This document shows positions 25,103 to 33,137 of a stretch of 64,000 bases of DNA, in pieces; the first letter of the stretch is position 1; every line of letters starts with the position of its first letter. The DNA lies in the NCBI RefSeq assembly GCF_002217355.1, contig NZ_MUHA01000004.1, forward strand, positions 12,729 to 76,728, written 5' to 3'. This DNA comes from Flavobacterium oncorhynchi. Lineage in GTDB: Bacteria > Bacteroidota > Bacteroidia > Flavobacteriales > Flavobacteriaceae. The translations under genes were made by a program, and so were the position numbers. The notes beneath the pieces were generated by a model, which was not told where the DNA came from, did not search any database, and was given only the letters and a program-made list of their open reading frames with translations.

Positions 25103-25984
25103 TTAGCGACTTTGTGTCAACAAAAATTCAACAGCAGATCTTGTGATTTCAGAATCAGCTTCTTTTGAAGTTATAATCGAAACATTTGTAAAAAGATTCA
25201 CTTTTTTTAATTCAAGAAAACCAATTTCAGGATCTTGATTGTTTTTTGCAATGTTGGATGGAACAATCGAAATTCCTAAGCCATTTTTGACTAATTGTAC
25301 TATAGAATTTATGTTGTTCGCTTCATGAATGATCTTCGGCGTAAAGCCATAAAAGGCGCAAAGTTCTAGTAAAACTTCATGATAATGCGGCGCGTAATCT
25401 TTATTGAAGAACACAAAAGTCTCATCTTTTAAGTTCAATATCTCTTTTTCAGATTTCAATTGAATGTTCTTTTTATTAAAGACAAGTGAAAATCCATCCT
25501 TAAACCATAAATGAGATTGTATTTTTGGTGATTTTATTGGTGAACGAATAATTCCCATTTCGATTTTTCCTTGTTCTAAAGCGTCGATTTGTTTGGTTGT
25601 GGATACTTCAAAAAGTTTAAAATTTACATAAGGGAATTGTAATTTTAAATGCTTTATTAATTCTGAAATAACAGCTGAGTAAATCGAGCTGATGTAGGCG
25701 ATTCTGAATTCGCCCGAGACATTCTTGGCAATCTTTTTTGTTTTTATAGAAATACGTTCCAAATTCTGAAAAAGGACTTTTACTTCTTTTTCGAAATATT
25801 TCCCAGCTTCCGTTAGTTCTACTTTTTTATTGTTCCGAATGAAAAGCTTCGCTTGAAGTTCTTCTTCAAGTTCAATAATTTGGCGACTTAATGGCGGCTG
25901 CGAAATAAAAAGTTTCTCAGAAGCTTTGGTAAAGTTCAGTTCTTCGGCTACAGCCAAAAAGTATTTTAAGTGACGTAATTCCAT
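25103..25984 (-). CDS. LysR-family transcriptional regulator
   Basis: A 293-residue regulator. The N-terminal winged helix MELRHLKYFLAVAEELNFTKASEKLFISQPPLSRQI is the LysR DNA-binding signature. A substrate-binding-type effector domain covers about 90-290. LysR targets are often the divergent neighbour, here a SAM methyltransferase whose start is 260 bases away. An ATACTTTAAAGTAT-like palindrome (25986-25999) lies right at its start codon. Effector unknown. Confidence 0.9.
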   Translation of the reverse strand: MELRHLKYFLAVAEELNFTKASEKLFISQPPLSRQIIELEEELQAKLFIRNNKKVELTEAGKYFEKEVKVLFQNLERISIKTKKIAKNVSGEFRIAYISSIYSAVISELIKHLKLQFPYVNFKLFEVSTTKQIDALEQGKIEMGIIRSPIKSPKIQSHLWFKDGFSLVFNKKNIQLKSEKEILNLKDETFVFFNKDYAPHYHEVLLELCAFYGFTPKIIHEANNINSIVQLVKNGLGISIVPSNIAKNNQDPEIGFLELKKVNLFTNVSIITSKEADSEITRSAVEFLLTQSR

Positions 25985-25985
25985 G

Positions 25986-25999
25986 ATACTTTTAAAGTA
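25986..25999. promoter_or_regulatory. palindrome ATACTTTTAAAGTAT at the LysR start
   Basis: ATACTTTTAAAGTAT immediately precedes the LysR start codon, and another TTTTTAAAGTATTT half follows at about 26021-26034. Paired TTTAAAGTAT halves are compatible with a LysR self-operator. The evidence is sequence symmetry only. Confidence 0.35.
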
Positions 26000-26244
26000 T
26001 TGATGATTGATAAAAATAGTATTTTTAAAGTATTTATAAAAGAGATAGTTTTGGAAAAAGAAAACAGAACTCTCTCGCAGATGTACTTTGCTAATTCGCT
26101 ATCGCTCGGGTTTCAGATTGAGCAGATTATTAGTTTAGATAAAATCATTTTAACTACAATATTCCGATCAATAATAGCAAAAAGATTCGCTCAATCTGTT
26201 CCCGATAGCTATCGAGACTGCGAGAGATTTAAAAAATATAGACT

Positions 26245-26952
26245 ATGAAAAAATCAACTATTGCAGAAATCAAAGAACGATTTGATAACGATGTCGAACG
26301 ATTTTCGAATTTAGAAACGGGACAATTGTCTACTATTGATGCTAAAATTTCGTTGGAATTAATTACGGAAGCTTCTAAAAGAATTATTCCAAATGCCACT
26401 CATGTTTTGGATATTGGCTGCGGTGCAGGAAATTATACTTTAATGATGTTGTCTAAATTACCAGATTTAAATTGCACTTTGGTCGATTTGAGTTTGCCAA
26501 TGTTGGATAAAGCTTTTGAAAGAGTATCAGCAGAAACAAAAGGGAAAGTAGAAATCAAACAAGGTGATATTCGCGAAATTGATTTAAATGAAAATAGTTT
26601 TGATATTATTTTGGCGGGAGCAGTTTTGCATCATTTAAGAGATGATCAGGATTGGGAAACTACTTTTACTAAAATATTCAGATTATTAAAACCGGGCGGC
26701 TGTTTTATGATTTCGGATTTGATTACACAAGACACGGAATTGTTGAACGAATACACCTGGCAGCGCTATGGAGAATATTTGGAAGGAATAGGAGGGGCGG
26801 AATATCGTAATAATGTATTTGATTATATCGCAAAAGAAGATACGCCAAGATCAATGAATTATCAATTGGATTTGATGAAAAAAGTGGGTTTTAAAAGCGT
26901 CGAAATTTTACATAAAAATATGTGTTTTGGAGCTTTTGGAGGGATTAAGTAG
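26245..26952 (+). CDS. class I SAM-dependent methyltransferase
   Basis: A 235-residue methyltransferase. Motif I is VLDIGCGAGNYTL. The acidic loop is CTLVDLSLPML. Motif IV is FDIILAGAVLHHLRDD, and a LLKPGGCFMISD strand follows. The HHLRDD and LKPGG signatures are of the ubiquinone/menaquinone or small-molecule type. The C-terminal half is helical (YTWQRYGEYLEGIGG). Substrate unknown. It is divergent from a LysR gene, and the 260 bases between contain no other credible gene. Confidence 0.85.
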   Translation: MKKSTIAEIKERFDNDVERFSNLETGQLSTIDAKISLELITEASKRIIPNATHVLDIGCGAGNYTLMMLSKLPDLNCTLVDLSLPMLDKAFERVSAETKGKVEIKQGDIREIDLNENSFDIILAGAVLHHLRDDQDWETTFTKIFRLLKPGGCFMISDLITQDTELLNEYTWQRYGEYLEGIGGAEYRNNVFDYIAKEDTPRSMNYQLDLMKKVGFKSVEILHKNMCFGAFGGIK

Positions 26953-27071
26953 TTTTTTATTGCCTCGAATTGCTTCGCCTGTTCGCTATCGCTCGAGTCA
27001 CGAATCTATTCTTTAAAATTTATGCACAGAGCAATTAAAATAATTCGTGAATTCGAGGCAGAAAAAATATC
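26953..27071. repeat. family C hairpin
   Basis: TGCCTCGAATTGCTTCGCCTG opens and GAATTCGAGGCA closes an imperfect inverted repeat of about 100 bases. It contains the CGCTATCGCTCG segment also present in family A copies. Located between convergent genes. Confidence 0.55.
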
Positions 27072-27350
27072 TTATAAAACCTGTGCAGTTTTGTAAACCT
27101 GAATTGGAGCGGCAACAAAGGTTTCGCTTTTAGTAATGAAATCTTGTAAATGAGATTGGTTGTTATGAAGATCTAAGCCGGTTTGATCTTTCCATTCTTC
27201 CCAAATAATAAAAACATTTTCGGCATGATGAAGATCGTAGCGCACGCATGCAGCTTCTTTTCTAGTTTCGGTAACTAGGTCATTCAATAAGCTGTGAAGC
27301 TGTTGAGTGTTTTCTTTCTTGCTTTTTATAATGGCAGTTATAGATATCAT
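27072..27350 (-). CDS. antibiotic biosynthesis monooxygenase (ABM) domain protein, YgiN-like
   Basis: A 92-residue ABM-fold protein (MISITAIIKSKKENTQQLHSLLNDLV ... ACVRYDLHHAE...FIIWEEW). In E. coli the YgiN homologue is a quinol monooxygenase encoded beside mdaB. Here it likewise follows an MdaB-like gene with a two-base gap, so a role in quinone turnover is a reasonable inference. Dimeric ABM proteins are cytoplasmic and cofactor-free. Confidence 0.85.
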   Translation of the reverse strand: MISITAIIKSKKENTQQLHSLLNDLVTETRKEAACVRYDLHHAENVFIIWEEWKDQTGLDLHNNQSHLQDFITKSETFVAAPIQVYKTAQVL

Positions 27351-27352
27351 GG

Positions 27353-27955
27353 TTATATGGTTTTGAAAATTTCTGCTAAGTGGTTTGTGTATTCAGATTT
27401 AAAGATACTAATATTTTCAGATGTAGCACCTTTTTCGACATCATGAAAATGAAATCCGTCGAGTTTTTGCATTCCCACAAATTTGTTCATTTTATGAAAA
27501 CCAAACATAGCACCATCATCCACAGAAGTTTCTTCGAAAAATTCTCCCGGAAGTGTAAAAGCAGTTGCAGGCGCATTCCAACTTGTAGTCAGCATATATT
27601 TACGTCCATGTAAAAGTCCGCCGGTTCCGTAATTAATGTCCGGATTTGTTCTGGTTCTTCCGTCGCTTTTGTAAATTCCTTTATTGTGTCCAGCAGTGAA
27701 AACATCGTCGATGTATTTTTTGAAAAGATTTGGCAATTGAAACCACCAAACAGGTGTATGATAAACGATTACATCTGCCCAAACGAATTTTTCTACTTCT
27801 TCGTTAAGGTCGATTTCTTGTTTGATGTCAGTTGTTTTTATTTCGTAGTTTTTACTTTTTAAAAACTCAATTGTCCAGTCTGTAACGGTTTCATTGAATT
27901 TTCCGCCTGAATGAGCGAAGTTTTGACTTCCGTTGATAATAAATATTTTTTTCAT
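27353..27955 (-). CDS. mdaB: NAD(P)H-dependent quinone oxidoreductase, MdaB family
   Basis: A 200-residue flavodoxin-fold protein. The phosphate-binding loop is INGSQNFAHSGGKFN, and YHTPVWWFQLPNLFKKYIDDVFTAG is the signature of MdaB/KefF-type NAD(P)H quinone reductases that bind FAD. It reduces quinones by two electrons in the cytoplasm and protects against redox cycling. The two-base gap to the YgiN-like gene indicates one operon. Other NQO-type flavoproteins are possible, but MdaB fits best. Confidence 0.85.
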   Translation of the reverse strand: MKKIFIINGSQNFAHSGGKFNETVTDWTIEFLKSKNYEIKTTDIKQEIDLNEEVEKFVWADVIVYHTPVWWFQLPNLFKKYIDDVFTAGHNKGIYKSDGRTRTNPDINYGTGGLLHGRKYMLTTSWNAPATAFTLPGEFFEETSVDDGAMFGFHKMNKFVGMQKLDGFHFHDVEKGATSENISIFKSEYTNHLAEIFKTI

Positions 27956-28239
27956 TTTTATATGATTGTTTCTTTTGAAAATGGATGCGTGAGGGATTGA
28001 GGCGGTATCCTTTTATGAAGCGATAGCGGAATAAAAGATATAGCCGAAAGCCCGATTCGCCGCGGCGAACACGCCCAAATTCTAATTATTTAAATTTTGA
28101 GATTTTTTAAAACACATAGAAACAGAACTCTCAAAGTTTGTCATTCCTCGGAATGACAATATTGTGCTGACTATGTTTGTTAATGCAAGTGAAACGCCTT
28201 TTATGCGCAATAAAAACTATGTTCCTATGTGTTTAAATA
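27956..28239. repeat. intergenic repeats (GAGGGAT element and family D)
   Basis: From about 27988 lies a GAGGGATTGAGG...AAGCCCGA element related to that at 16062-16110. A family D pair follows at 28112-28236 (AACACATAGAAACAGAA / CTATGTTCCTATGTGTTT), with part of a family A arm inside (28138-28160). No gene is seen. Confidence 0.65.
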
Positions 28240-29226
28240 TTATTTTATTTTAGCAATTGCCTGATTAATAAAATCTAGTTCTGCAGCCGATAAATCAAAA
28301 TCCATTGCTTTTGCGTTTGAGATGGCTTGTTCAGCGTTTCTTGCGCCAGCCAAAACAATTGAGATTCCTTTTTGTAAAGTAGTCCAGCGTAAAACTAATT
28401 GTGAGATCGAAATGTGTTTAGAATTGGCTAATGAGCTTAATTCTTCTACTAAAGTTTTTACTTGTTGAATATCAAATTTTCCAAAATAACCATTACGATG
28501 ATCGTTTTCTTTTAATTTGCCGTCTGTAAAATATTTTCCTGTAAGCAAACCTCTTTCCATTGGGCTGTATGCTATGATTCCGATATTTTCTGCAATTGTA
28601 AATGGAAGTAAATCTGTTTCAATGCTTTTGTTGAGCATGCTGTATGCAACTTGATTGGATGCGATCTGAACTGTTTTTTGTGCTTCCTGAATTTGAGAAA
28701 CATTATAATTACTTACTCCAAATGCTCTGATTTTTCCTTGTTGAAGTAAGGTTTCAACGGCTTCCATTGTTTCGGAAATTGGTGTGGTTGAATCTGGCCA
28801 GTGAATTTGCAATAAGTCGATATAATCTGTTTGAAGACGTTTTAGACTTTCTTCAATTTCTTTTATGACGTTTTCTTTTGATGAATATTTGTAGACAGGA
28901 ATTTTTTTGCCATTATCGTCGGCATCAAAAAAGAAATCGCCTTTTCCGTTATTGCTTCCATCCCAAACTAAGCCGAATTTAGTTAACAATTGTACTTTTG
29001 AACGATCGTAAGATTTTATAGCTTCGCCAATCATTTCTTCGCTTAAGCCAAATCCGTAAAAAGGAGCAGTGTCAATTGTTGTTACGCCGTGATCGATAGA
29101 AGCGCGAACAGAGTCGATTGAATCTTTCTTTTCGTTTCCGCCCCACATGTTTCCGCCAATCGCAAATGCGCCGTATGTTATGGTTGATAATTCTAGTTGA
29201 GAGTTGCCTAATTTTCTATATTCCAT
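28240..29226 (-). CDS. aldo/keto reductase
   Basis: A 328-residue TIM-barrel oxidoreductase. Family landmarks are DHGVTTIDTAPFYGFGLSEEMIGEAI (catalytic Asp and Tyr), VQLLTKFG (Lys), DLLQIHWPD (His) and the NADPH-binding C-terminal part GARNAEQAISNAKAM. It reduces carbonyl compounds; the substrate is not evident. It is divergent from an AraC-type gene, with a 13-base perfect inverted repeat between them, so it is probably controlled by that regulator. Confidence 0.9.
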   Translation of the reverse strand: MEYRKLGNSQLELSTITYGAFAIGGNMWGGNEKKDSIDSVRASIDHGVTTIDTAPFYGFGLSEEMIGEAIKSYDRSKVQLLTKFGLVWDGSNNGKGDFFFDADDNGKKIPVYKYSSKENVIKEIEESLKRLQTDYIDLLQIHWPDSTTPISETMEAVETLLQQGKIRAFGVSNYNVSQIQEAQKTVQIASNQVAYSMLNKSIETDLLPFTIAENIGIIAYSPMERGLLTGKYFTDGKLKENDHRNGYFGKFDIQQVKTLVEELSSLANSKHISISQLVLRWTTLQKGISIVLAGARNAEQAISNAKAMDFDLSAAELDFINQAIAKIK

Positions 29227-29256
29227 GATATTAAATATTACGTTTTACAAATTTTT

Positions 29257-29303
29257 GACAAAATTATACCATTTTTTTGAGTGTAAAATTGTATAATTTT
29301 GTC
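29257..29303. promoter_or_regulatory. 13-base perfect inverted repeat in a divergent promoter
   Basis: GACAAAATTATAC (29257-29269) and GTATAATTTTGTC (29291-29303) are exact reverse complements 21 bases apart. Each arm carries TAATTTTG, a Bacteroidota -7 element: plus strand 29294-29301 pointing to the AraC gene, and minus strand 29265-29258 pointing to the aldo/keto reductase. A second plus-strand -7 candidate, TACATTTG, is at 29313-29320. This looks like a symmetric operator over two promoters. Confidence 0.55.
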
Positions 29304-29345
29304 TTTTTTAGGTACATTTGCAACTTCAATAGATTCTTTAAGATT

Positions 29346-30191
29346 ATGAAAAAAGAAAATTTATATGAACCGTTTACGGTTTCTTTTGAAACATTGGATG
29401 AATATCCAGATGTTGGGGATCGCCACAATTTCTTTGAATTGGTTTACATTTTGAGCGGAACGGGAAGACAGTGTATCAATAAAAATATCTTTGAATATGA
29501 TGCTGGACATATGTTTTTATTGACACCTGAGGATTGTCATAATTTTACTATTGAAACGAAAACGAAATTTTTCTTTTTGAGATTTAATGATATTTATTTG
29601 AAGAATTCGAGTCTTCAAAATGAAAACATTCAGCGTTTAGAATATATTCTGCAAAATGCAAATCATCAACCAGGTTGTATTTTAAAGAATGATGCTGATA
29701 AGTGTTTGGTTAAGGTAATGATCGAAGCGATTTGCCGCGAACACAATGATAAAGATGTTTATAATCAGGAATTGATTCAACAATTGGTAAATACTTTAAT
29801 CATTATTGTTGCCAGAAATATTGCGAAATATTTACCGGAACAGGTGAATGTGGGAACTGAAGCTAAAGCAATGGATATTTTACAATATATTCAAACGAAT
29901 ATTTATTATCCTGAGAAAATAAAAGCAGAATCTATAAGTGATTATTTCGGAATTTCGAATACGTATTTAGGACGTTATTTTAAGAAACATGCCGATGAAA
30001 CGATGCAGCAATATATTAGTAATTATAAAACAAAACTGATAGAGCATCGTTTGCAATTCAGTGATAAGCGCATTAACGAAATTGCATATGAATTTGGCTT
30101 TACGGACGAAAGTCACTTTAATAAATTCTTTAAAAAACAAAAGGGCAATAGTCCGTCAGAGTTTAGAAAGACGATTCGATTGAGTGCATAA
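29346..30191 (+). CDS. AraC-family transcriptional regulator
   Basis: A 281-residue regulator from the ATG at 29346. The N-terminal cupin-like sensor domain (HNFFELVYILSGTG...AGHMFLLTPEDCHNF) is followed by a double helix-turn-helix (ISDYFGISNTYLGRYFKKH, then INEIAYEFGFTDESHFNKFFKKQKGNSPSEFRK). The upstream start at 29277 would add 23 residues encoded by promoter DNA, including a -7 box, so it is rejected. It is divergent from the aldo/keto reductase, its probable target. Confidence 0.9.
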   Translation: MKKENLYEPFTVSFETLDEYPDVGDRHNFFELVYILSGTGRQCINKNIFEYDAGHMFLLTPEDCHNFTIETKTKFFFLRFNDIYLKNSSLQNENIQRLEYILQNANHQPGCILKNDADKCLVKVMIEAICREHNDKDVYNQELIQQLVNTLIIIVARNIAKYLPEQVNVGTEAKAMDILQYIQTNIYYPEKIKAESISDYFGISNTYLGRYFKKHADETMQQYISNYKTKLIEHRLQFSDKRINEIAYEFGFTDESHFNKFFKKQKGNSPSEFRKTIRLSA

Positions 30192-30284
30192 ACACGGATT
30201 TCACGAATTTATACTATTTTTTTGCTACCGATTACACTGATTAAAAGGATTTTTAATTTTTGATAATTAGTGCAATTCGTGTTT

Positions 30285-31046
30285 TTAAATGATTTTTTTG
30301 ATTACTCTAAGTTTATGAGTGTGTTTGTTTATTTCGGGATTGTAAATTCCGGTATGATCTAAACGATCGATACGGACTTTTCCACTTGCGTGAATGATAT
30401 AGTTGTTTTCCATAATGATTCCCACATGAGTAATGTTTCCTTCATCATTGTCAAAAAAAGCTAAATCTCCGGGTTCACTTTCTTCAATAAAGCTTAAAGG
30501 TTCGCCTTCTAGTGCTTGTTGAGAAGCGTCGCGATGAATTTTGTATCCGTTTAGTTTGTAAACCATTTGTGTAAAACCAGAACAATCTACTCCAAAAGGT
30601 GTTTTTCCGCCCCATAAATAAGGTGCGTTTAGATACATAAAAGCAGTATTTATAAGTGCGCTTTTGGGTTTTATACCGCTGGTTTTTGTTCCTTCAAAAT
30701 CAAAATTGGAGGTGTTGATTTCGTTATTGTTTAAAAACGTTAACGAAGCACCAAGCGGAATTGGCAGTAATAAATTGTTTGGAGAAGTGATATAATCAAT
30801 TAAATCAGCGTTTAGAATAATGGCTTCTTTACTTAATTGATTGTAGTTTTCTTCAGAAATTACCTGATATTGTTTTGAATCTACCCAGCCTTCATAATCA
30901 TCGAACTGAATTTTTATGCGCGCCCATTGCTTTTGGCGTTCTAAAATTTCGATATGTTCGCCAAACAAAAGTTGTGTAACGATTTCACTTCTGTCGCTAG
31001 GCTCAGATCGAACGGGTACTATGGCAAGATTGCAAATTCCGAACAT
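30285..31046 (-). CDS. NlpC/P60-family peptidoglycan hydrolase with SH3 domain
   Basis: A 253-residue protein. The N-terminal SH3-like fold (about 1-80) is followed by a C-terminal NlpC/P60 cysteine peptidase with GVDCSGFTQMVYKLNG (catalytic Cys), then GDLAFFDNDEGNITHVGIIM (catalytic His). It cleaves muropeptide crosslinks. No signal peptide is obvious, so it may be released by another route or act on muropeptides in the cytoplasm, as some P60 proteins do (inference). A thiolase gene lies upstream on the same strand, separated by a terminator. Confidence 0.87.
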   Translation of the reverse strand: MFGICNLAIVPVRSEPSDRSEIVTQLLFGEHIEILERQKQWARIKIQFDDYEGWVDSKQYQVISEENYNQLSKEAIILNADLIDYITSPNNLLLPIPLGASLTFLNNNEINTSNFDFEGTKTSGIKPKSALINTAFMYLNAPYLWGGKTPFGVDCSGFTQMVYKLNGYKIHRDASQQALEGEPLSFIEESEPGDLAFFDNDEGNITHVGIIMENNYIIHASGKVRIDRLDHTGIYNPEINKHTHKLRVIKKII

Positions 31047-31069
31047 TTAGGGTAATTTATAAGTTTAAA

Positions 31070-31107
31070 AAAATTAGGAGTCAAAAGTAGTTAATAACTC
31101 CTAATTT
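31070..31107 (-). terminator. terminator of the thiolase gene
   Basis: Perfect 11-base arms, AAATTAGGAGT and ACTCCTAATTT, enclose 15 bases, followed on the minus strand by a T run. It lies 14 bases past the thiolase stop codon. Confidence 0.75.
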
Positions 31108-31120
31108 AAAGTATTATTAT

Positions 31121-32299
31121 TTAAGCTCTTTCGATAACAATTGCTGATGCGCCGCCGCCGCCGTTGCAAATTGCAGCAGCTCCGATTTTAGCATTGTTTT
31201 GTTCTAAAACATTAATTAAAGTTACAATAACACGTGCTCCAGAGCAGCCAAGCGGATGTCCTAGTGAAACAGCGCCACCGTTTACGTTTACTTTATCGTT
31301 ATCAAGATTTAAGATTTTTGCATTGGCTAGACCAACAACAGAAAAGGCTTCATTGAATTCGAAATAGTCAACATCTGAAATTGAAACTCCAGCTTTGTCT
31401 AAAGCTTTTGGTAATGCTTTTGCAGGACTTGTAGTAAACCATTTTGGTTCTTGCGCTGCATCTGCATAGCCTTTTATATAAGCTAAAGGTTTTAAACCTA
31501 ATGCAATTGCTTTTTCTTCAGACATTAAAACTAAAGCAGCGGCACCATCGTTTATAGTTGAAGCGTTTGCAGCAGTTACAGTTCCGTCTTTTGTAAAAAC
31601 AGGGCTTAAAGATGGAATTTTATCTAATTTTACATTAGTGTATTCTTCATCTTTATAGAATATAATTGGTTCGCCGCGTCTTTGTGGAACTTCTACGGGA
31701 ACAACTTCATTATCAAATTTTCCAGCATCCCAAGCTTTTGCACTTCTTTCATAAGATTGAATAGCAAAGTTATCTTGTTCTTCACGGCTGATTTTGTATT
31801 CAGATGCGCATAAGTCAGCGCAAACTCCCATTGCGTTGTTATCGTAAGCATCTGTTAAACCATCTTTTTGCATTCCGTCCAGCATTGTTGCAGGACCAAA
31901 TTTGTTTCCAGTACGCATTTGCACGTAATGTGGAATCAAACTCATGCTTTCCATTCCGCCGGCAACTACGATTTCGGCATCACCGCAAGCGATTGCCTGC
32001 GCACCAAACATTACCGCTTTCATTCCAGAAGCACAGACTTTGTTAACTGTTGTGGCAGCAACTTCTTCTGATAATCCTGCAAAAAGGGCAGCTTGACGAG
32101 CTGGAGCTTGTCCAACACCAGCTTGGATTACGTTCCCCATGAAAACTTCATCAACTAATTTTGGGTCTAGGTTAATTTTTGAAAGTGCGCCTTTAATAGC
32201 GGCAGCGCCTAATTTTGGTGCGGGTACGGTAGATAACCCACCCATGAAACTTCCGATAGGTGTTCTAACGGCAGAAACAATCACAACTCTTTTGTTCAT
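31121..32299 (-). CDS. acetyl-CoA C-acetyltransferase/acyltransferase (thiolase)
   Basis: A 392-residue thiolase. The acyl-accepting Cys89 lies in VNKVCASGMKAVM. The GGMESMS, NEAF and C-terminal NGGAVSLGHPLGCSGAR (catalytic His and Cys) signatures are present, with a terminal CNGGGGAS. It condenses two acetyl-CoA to acetoacetyl-CoA or cleaves 3-ketoacyl-CoA; the direction cannot be judged from sequence. It is monocistronic, with a clear promoter and terminator. Confidence 0.93.
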   Translation of the reverse strand: MNKRVVIVSAVRTPIGSFMGGLSTVPAPKLGAAAIKGALSKINLDPKLVDEVFMGNVIQAGVGQAPARQAALFAGLSEEVAATTVNKVCASGMKAVMFGAQAIACGDAEIVVAGGMESMSLIPHYVQMRTGNKFGPATMLDGMQKDGLTDAYDNNAMGVCADLCASEYKISREEQDNFAIQSYERSAKAWDAGKFDNEVVPVEVPQRRGEPIIFYKDEEYTNVKLDKIPSLSPVFTKDGTVTAANASTINDGAAALVLMSEEKAIALGLKPLAYIKGYADAAQEPKWFTTSPAKALPKALDKAGVSISDVDYFEFNEAFSVVGLANAKILNLDNDKVNVNGGAVSLGHPLGCSGARVIVTLINVLEQNNAKIGAAAICNGGGGASAIVIERA

Positions 32300-32323
32300 T
32301 TTCTGTTAATATTAGTTATCTAG

Positions 32324-32353
32324 CAAATTTACTGTTTATTTGAATAAATTCAA
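32324..32353 (-). promoter_or_regulatory. promoter of the thiolase gene
   Basis: On the minus strand a TTG (32353-32351) is followed 19 bases on by TAAATTTG (32331-32324). This matches the Bacteroidota TTG-N17-20-TAnnTTTG promoter, about 25 bases ahead of the start codon. Confidence 0.55.
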
Positions 32354-32474
32354 ATTTTGCGTCAATTCGATTGGATTTTAAATTTAAGATGAAATTTTTG
32401 TTAATTCTATTCGTTTGATTGTGAAGTGTTTTAGAAAAAAGATTAAAAAAACTTTAAAAAAAGCGCAAAAATAG

Positions 32475-32505
32475 TTGTGAGATATGGAATGTTGTCTTAC
32501 ATTTG
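32475..32505 (+). promoter_or_regulatory. promoter of the three-tRNA operon
   Basis: TTG (32475-32477), 20 bases, then TACATTTG (32498-32505) fits the Bacteroidota consensus. The first tRNA begins about 33 bases further on. Confidence 0.6.
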
Positions 32506-32537
32506 CAACCGCAAAACAGAACACGTTTCTTGAGCTT

Positions 32538-32621
32538 GGAGAGGTGCCAGAGCGGTAATGGAGCAGATTGCTAATCTGTCGACGGGTAACCGTCGCCAGG
32601 GTTCGAGTCCCTGTCTCTCCG
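32538..32621 (+). tRNA. tRNA-Ser (anticodon GCT)
   Basis: An 84-base class II tRNA with a long variable arm. The acceptor GGAGAGG pairs with TCTCTCC plus G discriminator. The anticodon loop TGCTAAT gives GCT, reading AGC/AGU serine codons. GGTTCGAGTCC is the T arm. The CCA end is not encoded. Confidence 0.95.
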
Positions 32622-32636
32622 CTTAAATTTTGCCTT

Positions 32637-32711
32637 CGGGGTGTAGCGTAGCCCGGTTATCGCGCCTGCTTTGGGAGCAGGAGGCCGCAGGTTCGAATCC
32701 TGCCACCCCGA
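32637..32711 (+). tRNA. tRNA-Pro (anticodon TGG)
   Basis: A 75-base tRNA. The acceptor CGGGGTG pairs with CACCCCG, with A as discriminator. The anticodon loop TTTGGGA gives TGG, reading CCN proline codons. The T arm is AGGTTCGAATCCT. It lies 15 bases after tRNA-Ser. Confidence 0.95.
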
Positions 32712-32747
32712 CTTTTTTTGAGAGTTTTTTTATAAAAATCTTATTTT

Positions 32748-32821
32748 GGTTCCATAGCTCAGCTGGATAGAGCAACGCACTTCTAATGCGTAGGTCGAAG
32801 GTTCGAATCCTTCTGGGATCA
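32748..32821 (+). tRNA. tRNA-Arg (anticodon TCT)
   Basis: A 74-base tRNA. The acceptor GGTTCCA pairs with TGGGATC, with A as discriminator. The anticodon stem ACGCA/TGCGT has loop CTTCTAA, giving TCT (AGA/AGG arginine codons). It is the last of three tRNAs in a row and is followed directly by a terminator. Confidence 0.95.
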
Positions 32822-32825
32822 CAAC

Positions 32826-32854
32826 AAAAGCCACTCAATTTGAGTGGCTTTTTT
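32826..32854 (+). terminator. terminator of the tRNA operon
   Basis: The hairpin AAAAGCCACTCAA...TTGAGTGGCTTTT with a tail of T begins five bases after tRNA-Arg. A diverged second copy lies at 35906-35940, beyond the mod operon. Confidence 0.85.
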
Positions 32855-32927
32855 GTTTTGTACCATTTATCGAAACCTGAAAATTGTTCTTTTAGAGATC
32901 AACACTAAAACCTGTGGACTAGCAATT

Positions 32928-32967
32928 AAGTATAAGTATAAGTATAAGTATAAGTATAAGTATAAGT
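32928..32967. repeat. hexanucleotide tandem repeat (AAGTAT)n
   Basis: Six full AAGTAT units plus AAGT, perfect. It lies between the tRNA operon and modA. The repeat contains the half-site ATAAGTAT seen in the nirB and nasC operators, but all copies face the same way. It could be a slippage-prone regulatory repeat. Confidence 0.9.
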
Positions 32968-33137
32968 CAATCTGAAAAGAAAATAGTCTACATTTCAAAC
33001 GGAGAGAAAGGGATCGTTTAAAGTTATTAGGAAGATTTCGATTATTTGGACTGATAATTTTACTCTTAAAAACAAATTAGATTTTTCTACTCTGCCTTAG
33101 AATACTTACTTTTACAATACTAACAGAACAATTAGAG

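Noticed and set aside
26000-26248. 82-codon plus-strand frame between LysR and the methyltransferase
   Set aside because: It includes the repeat segments CGCTATCGCTCGGG and CCCGATAGCTATCGAG, has no domain, and likely reflects leader DNA.
32623-32838. 71-codon minus-strand frame
   Set aside because: It is antisense to three tRNA genes; the apparent peptide is the well-known tRNA shadow.
32928-32967. CRISPR array
   Set aside because: Units are six bases with no spacers, so it is a simple tandem repeat.
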